64,000 nucleotides of DNA from DASWZN01 sp963841635 (GTDB lineage Bacteria > Acidobacteriota > Terriglobia > Bryobacterales > Bryobacteraceae), in contig CAWJDO010000002.1 of NCBI GenBank assembly GCA_963841635.1, forward strand, positions 1,984,001-2,048,000, given 5' to 3'. The translations under genes were made by a program, and so were the position numbers. Numbering within the stretch: position 1 is the stretch's first letter; each line of letters begins with the position of its first letter. This document shows positions 33,228-42,382 of this stretch, piece after piece. Below the pieces are notes generated by a model. The model had not been told where the DNA came from and searched no databases. It was given only the letters and a program-made list of their open reading frames with translations.

Positions 33228-34237
33228 TCAGGTGCGGGCTCCTGCCGTAAGATGTTCGCTTGCCTTGGTGGGCGAACTCTTACGATCGCTGCGGTAGCGG
33301 CCCGGAGGCTGCCCGAACTCACGCTTGAATGCGCGATTGAAGGCAGCCTCCGATTCGTATCCGACGTCGGCGGCGATCTCCGCGACGCCCCGCGATGTGC
33401 CTTTCGAGCGATCGCGCGGCCAATTGAAGCCTCCAGCGGGTCAAATACGTCATGGGCGGCTCGGAGAGATATCGCGTAAAGCGCTCCACCAGCGCGGACC
33501 GCGAAATGCCCACCTCGTCCGCGAGATCCGCAATCGTCCACGGATGGGCGATGCGGCCGTGCAGCAATCCGAGGCTCTTCCCCACGATGGGATCGCGCGC
33601 TCCCGCCAGCCACCCCATTTGTTGTTCGGGCAAGCCGGCCACGTAGCGCCGCAAGGTGTCGACGAACAGGGCCTCCGAGAGTTTGGCAAGCATGGCGTCG
33701 CTGCCGACCCGTCCCGAGGCTGCCTCTTCCACCAGGTGCAGGATGGAATTCTCCAGCCAGTGCCCGGAGCGATCCGTTCGGATATTGACCTTGAAGACGG
33801 GGGCAAGTCCGCTCAGGATCGGCCGGCTGAGGTAGGGGTCGCAAGTCATGTACCCGCACACGAACCGCGATGTTGCACCGCCCCCGCCAGCGTGCAAAGG
33901 ACTCAAGTCGCGCGCCTTGATCTTGGCGGTAATCCCGTAGTTCGGGAATGGCCGTGACACCCCCGCGCCGCTGCTCATGTGGTGCGGATCCCCATGCGGA
34001 AAGATGACGACATCTCCGGGCTTCAGCTCGATGGACTGTCCATCGTTCCAACTCGACGACTGCTCCGCCGTCGATGACGAAATGGTAGAGCACGAGGTGC
34101 GCCGCCCCCAGGCCGAGAGTGGCCGCCGTCATTTGCGCGGCGGGCACCGAAAAACCCCACGGCGCCGAGAATTCAGCGCTGAAGAACACAGCGCCGTTCA
34201 GCTTGACTCCGCTCAGAATCTCGGAGAATGCATCCAT
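33228..34237 (-). pseudogene. AraC-family regulator with cupin domain, broken by two frameshifts
   Basis: The frame begins at ATG 34237 (GGAGGG upstream) with a Cupin_6-type sensor domain (LSGVKLNGAVFFSAEFSAPWGF). Near 34045 one extra base separates VIDGGAVVELE from the next part, DGQSIELKPGDVVIFPHGDPHH, in another frame. The middle frame then runs through PWTIADLADEVGISRSALVERFTRYL (first helix-turn-helix). Near 33405-33411 a second extra base occurs, after which GVAEIAADVGYESEAAFNRAFKREFGQPP (second helix-turn-helix) is read until TGA at 33228. Both faults are single-base insertions, so real decay and sequencing error are both possible. Confidence 0.85.
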
Positions 34238-34431
34238 TCGGCCCTCCGGACTTCCTGCAAAGTTCCCTGGTCCCCCCGCAAAGGAATCTGCCACGGTCAG
34301 CCGTTCGAGCAAATCGATGGCGACGCTCGGGCATGGTTGTTCCAGCAGGCGCACTGCACAATTGTAGACCTGAAGGGGACTTGCCGCAATTTGCGAGCCG
34401 GCGAGCTCCGAAACTCGGGAGGGGTGCTGTT

Positions 34432-35244
34432 ATGAATCCAAACAAAGCGTTGTGGGAGAAGGGTGACTTTACCCAGATTGGCGGCCTCATGCGCCAGTCT
34501 GGAGAAGCAGTCGTTCAGTCACTCGGGATCACGCCACCGCTGCGGGTCATGGACCTGGGCTGCGGAGATGGCACGACGGCGATTCCGCTAGCCCATTTGG
34601 GGGCCGAAGTGGTCGGAATCGACATCGCCAGCAACCTGGTGGAAGCCGGGAACAAACGGGCGGCGGAGGCGGGTCTCAACCGGCTGAAGTTCCACGAGGG
34701 CGATGCGTGCAACCTGCAAGGGGTCGACGACGATTCGTTCGATCTGACCCTCTCGGTATTCGGCGCCATGTTCGCGCCCAAGCCCTTCGACGTCGCCAGG
34801 GAGATGGTCCGGGTCACAAAACCGGGCGGCCGCATCGTGATGGGCAACTGGATTCCGAACGATCCGACGTTCGTGTCGCAGTTGCTGAAGATCAGCTCTG
34901 CGTTTACGCCTCCACCTCCGGAAGGCTTCGTCAGCCCCATGACCTGGGGCGTGGAGACTCACATCATCGAGCGCTTTGGCCAGGCTGGCGTGCCCAAGGA
35001 GAACATCTCCATGGTCAAGGACACGTACCACTTCATCTCGCCCGACAAGGACCCGGCGCAGTTCATCGGAACATTCAGACGATTCTATGGTCCGACCATG
35101 AACGCCTTCGAAGCGGCCGAGAAGAACGGAAAAGAAGAGGAGCTCCACAACCAGCTCGTGGAACTGGCGAAAGCACAGAACAGGGATACGAACGGCGGCA
35201 CGTTCATCCCTGCTACCTTCCTGCGCGTGACGGTTTGCGTTTGA
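34432..35244 (+). CDS. Class I SAM-dependent methyltransferase
   Basis: A 270-residue enzyme from ATG 34432 with GGGAGGGG upstream. The SAM-binding motif is VMDLGCGDGTTAIPLAHLG (near 40-55), followed by the acidic motif II (VVGIDIA) and DSFDLTLSVFGAMFAPKP. It resembles UbiE-like small-molecule methyltransferases. It is transcribed away from the broken AraC regulator, which may have controlled it, and lies 41 bases before the selenium-binding protein gene, so the two probably share a transcript. The substrate is unknown. Confidence 0.88.
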   Translation: MNPNKALWEKGDFTQIGGLMRQSGEAVVQSLGITPPLRVMDLGCGDGTTAIPLAHLGAEVVGIDIASNLVEAGNKRAAEAGLNRLKFHEGDACNLQGVDDDSFDLTLSVFGAMFAPKPFDVAREMVRVTKPGGRIVMGNWIPNDPTFVSQLLKISSAFTPPPPEGFVSPMTWGVETHIIERFGQAGVPKENISMVKDTYHFISPDKDPAQFIGTFRRFYGPTMNAFEAAEKNGKEEELHNQLVELAKAQNRDTNGGTFIPATFLRVTVCV

Positions 35245-35285
35245 CACCGACCGATTCCCAAAAAGACAAAAGGAGATTTCTACAA

Positions 35286-36692
35286 ATGAGATGGCAACCT
35301 GACCCAACGTTTTATCCTTCGCCCAAGATGGCGATGGAAGCGCCGGCCGAGAAGCTGGCATATGTCGCGATGTTGAACCCCACCGGGAAGAACAGCCCGG
35401 ATGCGATGGGCGTGGTCGATGTCGACGCAGGATCGAAATCATACGGCCAGATGGTCGGCCGCGTGGATATGCCCAACCTGGGCGACGAACTCCACCATTT
35501 CGGCTGGAATGCCTGCAGTTCCTGCCTGTGCCCCTATTCGCCGCATCCGCACATGGAGCGCCGCTACCTGGTGGTGCCCGGCCTGCGGTCGTCACGGATT
35601 CATATTCTGGACATCAAGCCGGATCCGAGGAATCCGAAGCTGGTGAAGGTGATCGAGCCGGAGACGGTCATGAGCCGCACCGGGTACAGCCGACCTCACA
35701 CCGTTCACTGCGGTCCCGAGGGAATCTACATGAATGCGCTGGGTTCGCCGGACGGGGAAGGGCCGGGCGGCGTGTTCGTCCTGGACGGGGAGACGTTCGA
35801 CGTGCGCGGGGCCTGGGAAATGGAACGCGGCCCTCAGTACCTGGCATACGATTTCGCCTGGCATCTGGGACACGATTCCATGATCACCAGCGAATGGGGC
35901 ACGCCGAAGATGTTCGAAGACGGGCTGAATCCGGAACTGCTGCTGGGCGGCAAGTACGGCCACCAGATTCACGTCTGGGATCTGCATAAGCGCATGCACA
36001 AGCAGGTCCTGGACCTGGGAGCCGAACAGCAACTCGTGTTCGAGCTCCGGCCGGCGAGAAATCCAACGAAAGCGTACGGCTTCGTGGGCGTGGTGGTCTC
36101 ACTGAAGGATCTGTCGTCATCGATCTGGCTCTGGTACAAGGACGGCCGCGGAGAGGGGACGGAATGGAAGATCCGGAAGGTGATCGAGATTCCCGCCGAG
36201 CCGGCCGATCCGGAACTGCTGCCCCCCATGCTGAAAGGTTTTGGAGCAGTCGCGCCGCTCGTCACCGACATCAACCTTTCGCTCGACGACAGGTACCTCT
36301 ACGTCTCCTGCTGGGGTTCCGGCGAGTTCCGCCAGTACGACGTGAGCGATCCGTTCCACCCCCGGCTGAACGGCAAAATTGCAATGGGCGGTATTGTGCG
36401 GCGCGCGGCGCATCCTTCCAGCCCGGGCGTGCCTCTGAACGGGGGTCCGCAGATGGTCGAGTTGAGCCGGGACGGCCGGCGCGTATACGTGACCAATTCC
36501 CTATACACCGCGGTGGACGAACAGTTCTATCCGGACGGCGTCAAGGGCTGGATGATCAAGGTCGACGTCGATCCGGGCACAGGCGAGATGCGCGTCGATC
36601 CCCGGTTCTTCCCGCACTTCGACGGCATGCGGCCACACCAGACCCGGCTGGAGGGCGGCGACGCTTCCTCCGATTCGTACTGCTACGCATAA
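35286..36692 (+). CDS. Selenium-binding protein 56 / methanethiol oxidase family protein
   Basis: A 468-residue propeller protein of the SBP56 family, started at ATG 35286 (AAAGGAG upstream). The conserved Cys pair is in FGWNACSSCLCPYSPHPHMERRYLVVPGLRSSRIHI. His-rich family stretches such as GYSRPHTVHCGPEGIYMNALG and SEWGTPKMF follow. Bacterial and human members with these features oxidise methanethiol to formaldehyde, H2S and H2O2 and need copper. There is no signal peptide, so it would act in the cytoplasm here. It is followed 13 bases later by a membrane protein gene. Confidence 0.92.
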   Translation: MRWQPDPTFYPSPKMAMEAPAEKLAYVAMLNPTGKNSPDAMGVVDVDAGSKSYGQMVGRVDMPNLGDELHHFGWNACSSCLCPYSPHPHMERRYLVVPGLRSSRIHILDIKPDPRNPKLVKVIEPETVMSRTGYSRPHTVHCGPEGIYMNALGSPDGEGPGGVFVLDGETFDVRGAWEMERGPQYLAYDFAWHLGHDSMITSEWGTPKMFEDGLNPELLLGGKYGHQIHVWDLHKRMHKQVLDLGAEQQLVFELRPARNPTKAYGFVGVVVSLKDLSSSIWLWYKDGRGEGTEWKIRKVIEIPAEPADPELLPPMLKGFGAVAPLVTDINLSLDDRYLYVSCWGSGEFRQYDVSDPFHPRLNGKIAMGGIVRRAAHPSSPGVPLNGGPQMVELSRDGRRVYVTNSLYTAVDEQFYPDGVKGWMIKVDVDPGTGEMRVDPRFFPHFDGMRPHQTRLEGGDASSDSYCYA

Positions 36693-36705
36693 GGAGCCTC
36701 CACCC

Positions 36706-37335
36706 ATGGAAACTACTACCTTGCTTATGCTGGCGGGACTGGGGGCCTTTCATGGCCTCAATCCCGGGATGGGCTGGCTGTTTGCCGTAGCGCTCGGGAT
36801 GCAGGAAGGCAAACGGAACGCCGTATGGCGGGCGATGATTCCGCTGACTCTCGGGCACGTGCTGGCGATTGCGGCGGCCATCGGAGTCGCCATGCTTGCG
36901 GGCATCGCGCTGTCGCCCGCCATGCTGCGCTGGCCGGTGGCCGTCCTGCTCGCCGGACTCGGTATCCGGCAGTTGTACCGTCACCTGCATCCGCGTTGGG
37001 CGGCCATGCGGGTGGGTATGGGCGGCCTGACTCTGTGGTCCTTTCTGATGGCCTCGGCACACGGCGCGGGCCTGATGGTGCTGCCGGTGTTTCTATCGAT
37101 GACCGCGGTGGCCGAAGGTCCGGCTTGCCACAGGCGAGGGGCGTCGACGCAAGCCCTTGCAGGTGCGACGGCCACTCTGGTGCATAGCGCCGGGTATCTC
37201 GTCGTGACCGCGTTCGCCGCGTGGGTGGTGGTGGATCGCCTCGGGCTGGGGCTTTTGCGGAAGGCCTGGATCAACCTGGATATGATCTGGGGCGTCGCGC
37301 TGATTCTCACCGGGTGCCTGACTCTGTTCGTTTGA
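36706..37335 (+). CDS. Polytopic membrane protein with conserved histidines, NicO/HupE-like
   Basis: A 209-residue protein with six or so membrane helices and a good start (AAGGAGCC upstream). Helices begin with GAFHGLNPGMGWLFAVALGM, LTLGHVLAI, ASAHGAGLMVL and LVHSAGYLVV, each carrying a His-Gly or similar motif as in nickel/cobalt and related metal carriers (NicO, HupE/UreJ). It follows the selenium-binding protein gene closely, and metal supply to that copper enzyme is a reasonable hypothesis, but the substrate is not shown by the sequence. Confidence 0.7.
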   Translation: METTTLLMLAGLGAFHGLNPGMGWLFAVALGMQEGKRNAVWRAMIPLTLGHVLAIAAAIGVAMLAGIALSPAMLRWPVAVLLAGLGIRQLYRHLHPRWAAMRVGMGGLTLWSFLMASAHGAGLMVLPVFLSMTAVAEGPACHRRGASTQALAGATATLVHSAGYLVVTAFAAWVVVDRLGLGLLRKAWINLDMIWGVALILTGCLTLFV

Positions 37336-37342
37336 GGTCGCC

Positions 37343-38083
37343 ATGAAAGAACCTAGAGATTTCGCACACAGCATCGGTCCATTCGCCATTCCGGATGGAA
37401 GCGGCGACCGGTTTTCCGGCTACGCTGTAGTCGGGCTGCCATTCTCGTCGGGACACGTGCTGGCACTGCGGCGAGTCGAAGCGTCCTCCATCGGGGCGGC
37501 GTACACCTCGGTGTGGCACCGCGATCCGGACGGGCGCTGGGCCTTCCACCAGAACGTGCCGCCGGACCAATCCTGCCCCCGCTATTTTGGCGCGGCTATC
37601 AGTGAGAATACGACGGAGCCGATCCGAATCGACTGGACGGGGCCTCGCGAATTCCGCGTAACGGTAGATGCTCCGGGCGACATAGTCTGGCACGTCCGTC
37701 TCGCACCGGCGCTTGCGACCAGGATGATGAACGCGGCGGCGAGCGCCATGCCATCGGCGTGGTGGGAGAAGCGGTCCGTACTTTCGACAATGGAGATCGC
37801 CGCGCGATCGATACTCGGGACCGGCGAGATGAAGCTGACCGGCTACACTCCGAATGGCCAGGTATTCGCGGCGATTCCGCGATTGATCTGGCCGATCGCG
37901 GAGAGCCGGGCGACGATACGAGGGGTGGATGTGGGCGCGCCGGCTCCGCTGGCGAAGCAGGCGCTGCTGGGGGACTTCCGCATACCGCAGCGCGGAATCT
38001 TCGCCATCTTCACCTCAGTCTTGGAGGGTCAGCGGAACGGAGGAGCAAACTCTTACGTCCAGCCGCGGCAATCGGCGACCTAG
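37343..38083 (+). CDS. Hypothetical protein, possibly lipocalin-like
   Basis: A 246-residue soluble protein without signal peptide, starting 7 bases after the membrane protein gene. It has beta-rich stretches (AYTSVWHRDPDGRWAFHQNVPP, IRIDWTGPREFRVTVDAPGDIVWHVRL) that recall two-lobed lipocalin-like proteins, followed by helical and Pro-rich parts. I do not recognise a family. Tight spacing places it in the methyltransferase / selenium-binding-protein run, so a role in the same pathway is possible. Confidence 0.75.
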   Translation: MKEPRDFAHSIGPFAIPDGSGDRFSGYAVVGLPFSSGHVLALRRVEASSIGAAYTSVWHRDPDGRWAFHQNVPPDQSCPRYFGAAISENTTEPIRIDWTGPREFRVTVDAPGDIVWHVRLAPALATRMMNAAASAMPSAWWEKRSVLSTMEIAARSILGTGEMKLTGYTPNGQVFAAIPRLIWPIAESRATIRGVDVGAPAPLAKQALLGDFRIPQRGIFAIFTSVLEGQRNGGANSYVQPRQSAT

Positions 38084-38166
38084 CGCGCGTGGATCCGCAA
38101 CGCGCGAATTTGCAGCGACACACGCGCTGCACCGTATCGGCAACCCGGAAACTGACCCACCGCCGA

Positions 38167-38337
38167 TCACCGCTCCGGCTTCGCGGCCGTCGAAGCGCTA
38201 CGCAGCGGAGGTCTGGGCTTCTTCGGCGCCATCACCAGCGAGTATGGATCGTCCGGGTCCGCCCGTTCCCGCCGGAACAGCCGCCGGATCGCCTCTACGG
38301 CTCTGCGTATCCGTCCGTGTTCGTCTCGACGGGCCAT
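38167..38337 (-). CDS. Small basic hypothetical protein (56 residues)
   Basis: A short frame from ATG 38337 with GGGAG 8 bases upstream. The product starts MARRDEHGRIRRAVEAIRRLFRRER, continues with DPDDPYSLVMAPKKPRPP and ends in Ala/Ser/Lys. The first part is an amphipathic Arg-rich helix and the rest is disordered. It follows the membrane-anchored gene upstream by 24 bases on the same strand. I recall similar short proteins in Acidobacteriota, of unknown role. Confidence 0.65.
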   Translation of the reverse strand: MARRDEHGRIRRAVEAIRRLFRRERADPDDPYSLVMAPKKPRPPLRSASTAAKPER

Positions 38338-38361
38338 CGTTGCGCTCCCATTCCCTAAGCC

Positions 38362-38844
38362 TCAGGGAGCCGCCGTCTGGTCCGGAGCCGTGAAGTGTGC
38401 CGGGCACCCGCCCCAGGGCCAAAACGTCAGCGAGCTGTCGGCGGACTGGTACCAGAGCGTCTGATTGTCGCCCGGCCACTCCACCACCACAACGGTGCCC
38501 GCGCCGCAGGGCCGCACCTTCTTGATGGAGCCGGAAGCCGCCCCGGCATACTTGCCCTGCGGTCCCCAATCAGCCATGAAATCTTTGTAGGCGTAGCCGT
38601 CGCAGGGCCGCGTGCAGCCCCAGGCCCGATACGCCGCCGGGTAGTCGTGCCGCTCGAGGTCGCTCACGAAGCTCCGGACGTGCCACCAGCCAGGAGAAAG
38701 AGGAGGCACCAGCATGGAGAGGAGGGGTAGCGCCAGATACAGAACGCCGCAGAGGGCCAGCACTCCGCCAGAGATGAAAATCCAGCGTACGACTCGCGAG
38801 CGTCGCTCGTTGGCCATCCCGTACTCTTCCAGATATCCAGCCAT
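38362..38844 (-). CDS. Membrane-anchored hypothetical protein
   Basis: A 160-residue protein with one N-terminal membrane helix (WIFISGGVLALCGVLYLALPLLSML, about 21-45) and an extracytoplasmic domain of about 110 residues with four Cys (GCTRPCDGYAYKDFMADWG, VRPCGAGTVVVVEW, WGGCPAHF) that may form disulfides. No enzyme motif is visible. It lies 18 bases after the OmpH gene on the same strand, which suggests a cell-envelope role. The first ATG (38844) or the one at 38817 could be used. Confidence 0.75.
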   Translation of the reverse strand: MAGYLEEYGMANERRSRVVRWIFISGGVLALCGVLYLALPLLSMLVPPLSPGWWHVRSFVSDLERHDYPAAYRAWGCTRPCDGYAYKDFMADWGPQGKYAGAASGSIKKVRPCGAGTVVVVEWPGDNQTLWYQSADSSLTFWPWGGCPAHFTAPDQTAAP

Positions 38845-38862
38845 CGCGCCTCGCGCGCGCCT

Positions 38863-39393
38863 CTACTTCGCGGGAGGATAGGCCTTATCGTAGGCCGCCG
38901 TTGCATCCGCCGTGATGTCGAGGGCCGCCTTGAAGAACAGCGTACTGTTGCCCTCCACCACAACGTCCAGCCCCTTCTCATCGGCCAGCTTCCGGATGAC
39001 CTCGATCATGCGTCGCCCGGCAGCGCCCAAAATCTCGTTGCGGACGCCGTCAACCTCCTCCTGCAGATCCTGGCTCATGCGTTGCAGAGCGCGCTGCTTG
39101 CGCTGCCCTTCGACGGTGAGGTCCTGCTCGGCGGCGGGCGATAGCTTGCCCTGGCCGGCCTGGAGCTTCTGCTGGATGCCATCGACGTCGGCCCGGAGCT
39201 GTTCGATGGCCGCCTGCCGCGGCTTGTACTTGGCCTCGAGGTCGGCGGACTGCTTCTTGATATCGGCGGTGCCGAGCACCGCTTGCTGCATGTTGATCAC
39301 CGCGACCTTGGTTTGCGCCGAGGCCACTCCTACGGCGGCCAATCCTGCCGCGGCCATAAGAAATAGACGTGCGAACGTAGTTTGACCCATCAC
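38863..39393 (-). CDS. OmpH/Skp family periplasmic chaperone
   Basis: A 176-residue protein with a signal peptide (cleavage near GVASAQ). The mature N-terminus TKVAVINMQQAVLGTADIKKQ is typical of OmpH. A long coiled coil (about 45-125) is followed by the conserved C-terminal VVVEGNSTLFFKAALDITADATAAYDK. Skp-type trimers hold unfolded outer-membrane proteins in the periplasm. It lies 49 bases after groES and before the membrane-anchored gene. It is not in the usual bamA-lpxD neighbourhood. Confidence 0.88.
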   Translation of the reverse strand: MMGQTTFARLFLMAAAGLAAVGVASAQTKVAVINMQQAVLGTADIKKQSADLEAKYKPRQAAIEQLRADVDGIQQKLQAGQGKLSPAAEQDLTVEGQRKQRALQRMSQDLQEEVDGVRNEILGAAGRRMIEVIRKLADEKGLDVVVEGNSTLFFKAALDITADATAAYDKAYPPAK

Positions 39394-39442
39394 AAAAACT
39401 TCCTCAAGTCTGTAAGATGCCTTCTCAGGTTAACATACGGGC

Positions 39443-39733
39443 TCACTTCGACAGCACGCCCAGAATCTCGTCCTCGCGGACGATGAGGTACTTCTCGCCG
39501 TCGATCTTGACGTCGGAACCCGAGTACTTGCCGAACAGGATCCGATCGCCGGTCTTGACGTCGATGGCCGCGTGCTGGCCGTCCTCGAGCAGCTTGCCGT
39601 CGCCCACGGCTACAACTTCGCCCTGCTGCGGCTTCTCCTTGGCGCTATCCGGAATGATGATGCCGCCTCGAACCGTCTCCTCTTCCTCGATCCGGCGGAT
39701 CAACACATGGTCGTGCAACGGACGGATGTTCAT
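39443..39733 (-). CDS. groES: Co-chaperonin GroES
   Basis: A 96-residue protein of normal GroES length. The mobile loop is EEETVRGGIIIPDSAKEKPQQGEVVAVG, and the C-terminal strand pattern is KIDGEKYLIVREDEILGVLSK. It caps GroEL during protein folding. No groEL gene follows: the next gene on the same strand codes for OmpH. Either groEL is elsewhere or this is an extra groES copy. No CIRCE operator was recognised in the short upstream gap. Confidence 0.95.
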   Translation of the reverse strand: MNIRPLHDHVLIRRIEEEETVRGGIIIPDSAKEKPQQGEVVAVGDGKLLEDGQHAAIDVKTGDRILFGKYSGSDVKIDGEKYLIVREDEILGVLSK

Positions 39734-39793
39734 TTCCAGTCTCCTTTCCCGCTCTCCATATTATTAGAACCAACCAGCCTCTTGCCCACCCAA

Positions 39794-42238
39794 TCAGCTC
39801 AGCGTAACCGTGATCGCCACCTCGGCCTTGCCGGCCGCCGGCAGCGGCACCGTTTTACCGGCGACGGCCATGCCATCCACCACCAGCGCCACCCGGTTCC
39901 CTTCGCCCGCGCGCTTCACCTCGATGTTATACGTGACGCCGCGGAATTTGCGTACAGCCTTGAATCCCGCCCACCCCTTCGGAATCACCGGCTCGATCTC
40001 CAGTCCCTCATAGGAGGGACGAATGCCGAGAATCCACTGCGTGATGGCGTAGAAGTTCCACGCCGCCGTCCCGGTGAGCCAGGAATTCTTCGCTTCGCCG
40101 AAGGTCGGAGCGTCCTTGCCCGCGATCATCTGCGGGTAGACGTACGGCTCGCACCGATGCACGTCGCTGATGCGCTCCCGCACCGACGGATTGATGCGCC
40201 GGTAGTAATCGTGCGCGGCGTCGCCGTTCCCCACGCGCGTCTCGGCGATGATCACCCAGGGATTGTTGTGGCAGAAAATCCCCGCATTCTCCTTGTACCC
40301 GGGCGGATAAGAAGAGATCTCGCCGAGCTCCAGATAGTAACGCGAATAGGCGGGCTGCTGCAGCACGATGCCGTGTTCGGTCGCCAGGTGCTTGCGGACC
40401 GAGTCCAGCGCCTGCTGTGCCAGGCCATCCTGGAGGCCGATCCCGGCCAGCACGCAGAAGCCCTGCGTCTCGATGAAGATCTTCCCCTCCGCGCATTCCT
40501 TCGACCCGACCTTGTGGCCGAAATCGTCATAGGCGCGGACGAACCACTCGCCGTCCCAGCCATGCTCGCGGACGGTCTTATCCATCTTGGCGACTTCGGC
40601 CAGGCAGCCCGCCGCCACCTGCTCAAGGCCTCGATGCCGCGCGATGGCCGCCAGCTCCTGCCCCGCGAGTACGAAGAGTCCGGCGATGAACACCGACTCC
40701 GCCACCTTGCCTTCCTTGTTCGTCGTGGTCTGGAAGGACTGCCCCGGAGTATCGGAGAAGCAGTTCAGGTTGAGGCAGTCGTTCCAGTCGGCGCGGCCGA
40801 TCAGCGGCAGCCCGTGCGGCCCCAGCCGCTCCAGCGTGTACCGGAAGCTGCGCTGCAGATGCTCGAAAAGCGGCTGCTCCGAACCGGGCTCGTTGTCGTA
40901 GGGAACCGGCTCGTCGAGGATGCTCCAGTCGCCGGTCTCCTTGAGATAAGCTCCCACGCCGACGATGAGCCAGTGCGGATCGTCGTTGAAGTTGCCGCCC
41001 ACGTCGTTGTTGCCGCGCTTGGTGAGCGGCTGGTATTGGTGATAGGCGCCGCCGGACGGCAGTTGCGTTGCGGCCAGGTCCAGTATGCGCTCCCGCGCCC
41101 GCGACGGCACCATCTGCACGAACCCCAGCAGGTCCTGGTTGGAATCGCGGAAGCCCAAACCGCGCCCGATTCCCGATTCGTAGAAGGACGCCGACCGCGA
41201 CATATTGAACGTCGCCATGCACTGGTAAGCGTTCCAAATATTGACCATGCGGTCGGTATCGGCATCGGGAGTCGTCACCCGGCAGATACTCAGCAGTCCG
41301 TCCCAGTAACTCCGCAGCGCTTCAAAAGCCGCGTCCACATTAGCGGCATTCCGGTACTTGGCGATGGTCGGCTTGACGGTCTTCTTATTGATGGTCTGCG
41401 AATCGGGCGGATCGAATTTCTGGTCCCGCGGGTTCTCGTGATAGCCCAGAGCAAAAATAACCCGGCGCGTTTCCCCGGGCTGGAGCGCCAGCTTCACATG
41501 GTGCGATCCGATAGGCGCCCATCCGTGGGCCACCGAGTTCGCCGAAGCGCCGCGCTCGACCACCGCCGGGCTGTCCCAGCCGCGATACGGTCCCAGGAAA
41601 ACGTCGCGCTGCGTGTCGAATCCGGCCAGCTCATTCGAGCAGGCGAAGTAAGCGAAGTGGTCACGGCGCTCGCGGTACTCGGTCTTGTGGTAGATCACGC
41701 CGTCGTCGATCTCCACCTGTCCGGTGCTGAAATTCCGCTGGAAGTTCGTTGAGTCGTCCTGGGCGTCCCAAAGGCAGAACTCGATCGAAGAGAACACGGA
41801 TAGCGCGGCCGGCGTCGGACGGTGGTTGGTAACCGTCAACTGCCAGATTTCGAGGTTCTCGTCCATCGGCACGAAATACTTGGTGTGCGCCTCGATCCCC
41901 TTGTAAGTGGAGCCGATGATGCTATACCCCATGCCGTGCCGGCAACTGTAATCCTCCAGTTTGTGGCGCGTGGGCTGCCAGGAAGGCGACCAGAACTCTC
42001 CGGCTTCGTCGTCCCGCAGATACAGGTAGCGGCCGCCGAAATCGAAAGGAGCGTTGTTATACCGGTAGCGTGTGATGCGCCGCAGCCGCGCGTCGCGGTA
42101 GAACGAGTAACCGCCCGCGGTGTTAGAGATAAGTCCGAAGTATGCCTGACAACCTAAGTAGTTAATCCAAGGCAGCGGTGTATCCGGCTGCGTGATCACA
42201 TATTCGCGTTTTTCGTCGTCAAAATGCCCAAATTGCAT
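39794..42238 (-). CDS. Cellobiose phosphorylase-like GH94 enzyme
   Basis: An 814-residue enzyme from ATG 42238 (GGGAG upstream), the usual length of GH94 cellobiose phosphorylases. The N-terminus reads MQFGHFDDEKREYVITQPDTP and continues with WINYLGCQAYFGLISNTAGGYSFYRDA. The catalytic region has NDDPHWLIVGVGAYLKETGD and IGRADWNDCLN. It would split a beta-1,4-linked disaccharide with phosphate to glucose-1-phosphate in the cytoplasm. The frame is open upstream of the chosen ATG, but no homologous residues are seen there. It is single, with a repeat-filled gap upstream. Confidence 0.9.
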   Translation of the reverse strand: MQFGHFDDEKREYVITQPDTPLPWINYLGCQAYFGLISNTAGGYSFYRDARLRRITRYRYNNAPFDFGGRYLYLRDDEAGEFWSPSWQPTRHKLEDYSCRHGMGYSIIGSTYKGIEAHTKYFVPMDENLEIWQLTVTNHRPTPAALSVFSSIEFCLWDAQDDSTNFQRNFSTGQVEIDDGVIYHKTEYRERRDHFAYFACSNELAGFDTQRDVFLGPYRGWDSPAVVERGASANSVAHGWAPIGSHHVKLALQPGETRRVIFALGYHENPRDQKFDPPDSQTINKKTVKPTIAKYRNAANVDAAFEALRSYWDGLLSICRVTTPDADTDRMVNIWNAYQCMATFNMSRSASFYESGIGRGLGFRDSNQDLLGFVQMVPSRARERILDLAATQLPSGGAYHQYQPLTKRGNNDVGGNFNDDPHWLIVGVGAYLKETGDWSILDEPVPYDNEPGSEQPLFEHLQRSFRYTLERLGPHGLPLIGRADWNDCLNLNCFSDTPGQSFQTTTNKEGKVAESVFIAGLFVLAGQELAAIARHRGLEQVAAGCLAEVAKMDKTVREHGWDGEWFVRAYDDFGHKVGSKECAEGKIFIETQGFCVLAGIGLQDGLAQQALDSVRKHLATEHGIVLQQPAYSRYYLELGEISSYPPGYKENAGIFCHNNPWVIIAETRVGNGDAAHDYYRRINPSVRERISDVHRCEPYVYPQMIAGKDAPTFGEAKNSWLTGTAAWNFYAITQWILGIRPSYEGLEIEPVIPKGWAGFKAVRKFRGVTYNIEVKRAGEGNRVALVVDGMAVAGKTVPLPAAGKAEVAITVTLS

Positions 42239-42332
42239 GATCGATGGCTCCCGATGAAGGTTTACGGCCGATGGCGAAACCGCGCTCCCGGCGCCCGGGG
42301 TCCCGCAAGGTTTCAGGTGTGAGTATACCGCA

Positions 42333-42382
42333 GTAGGGCGGACCCCCTGGTCCGCGGCCGACGCCCCCGTCGGCCCTCCTAC
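42333..42382. repeat. Family B array of the GCGGACC type
   Basis: GCGGACC-CCCT-GGTCCGC (42338-42355) is followed by GGCCGACG-CCCC-CGTCGGCC (42356-42375), framed by GTAGGG and CCTCCTAC. The right end overlaps the stop codon of the TPR gene (42379). Confidence 0.88.
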
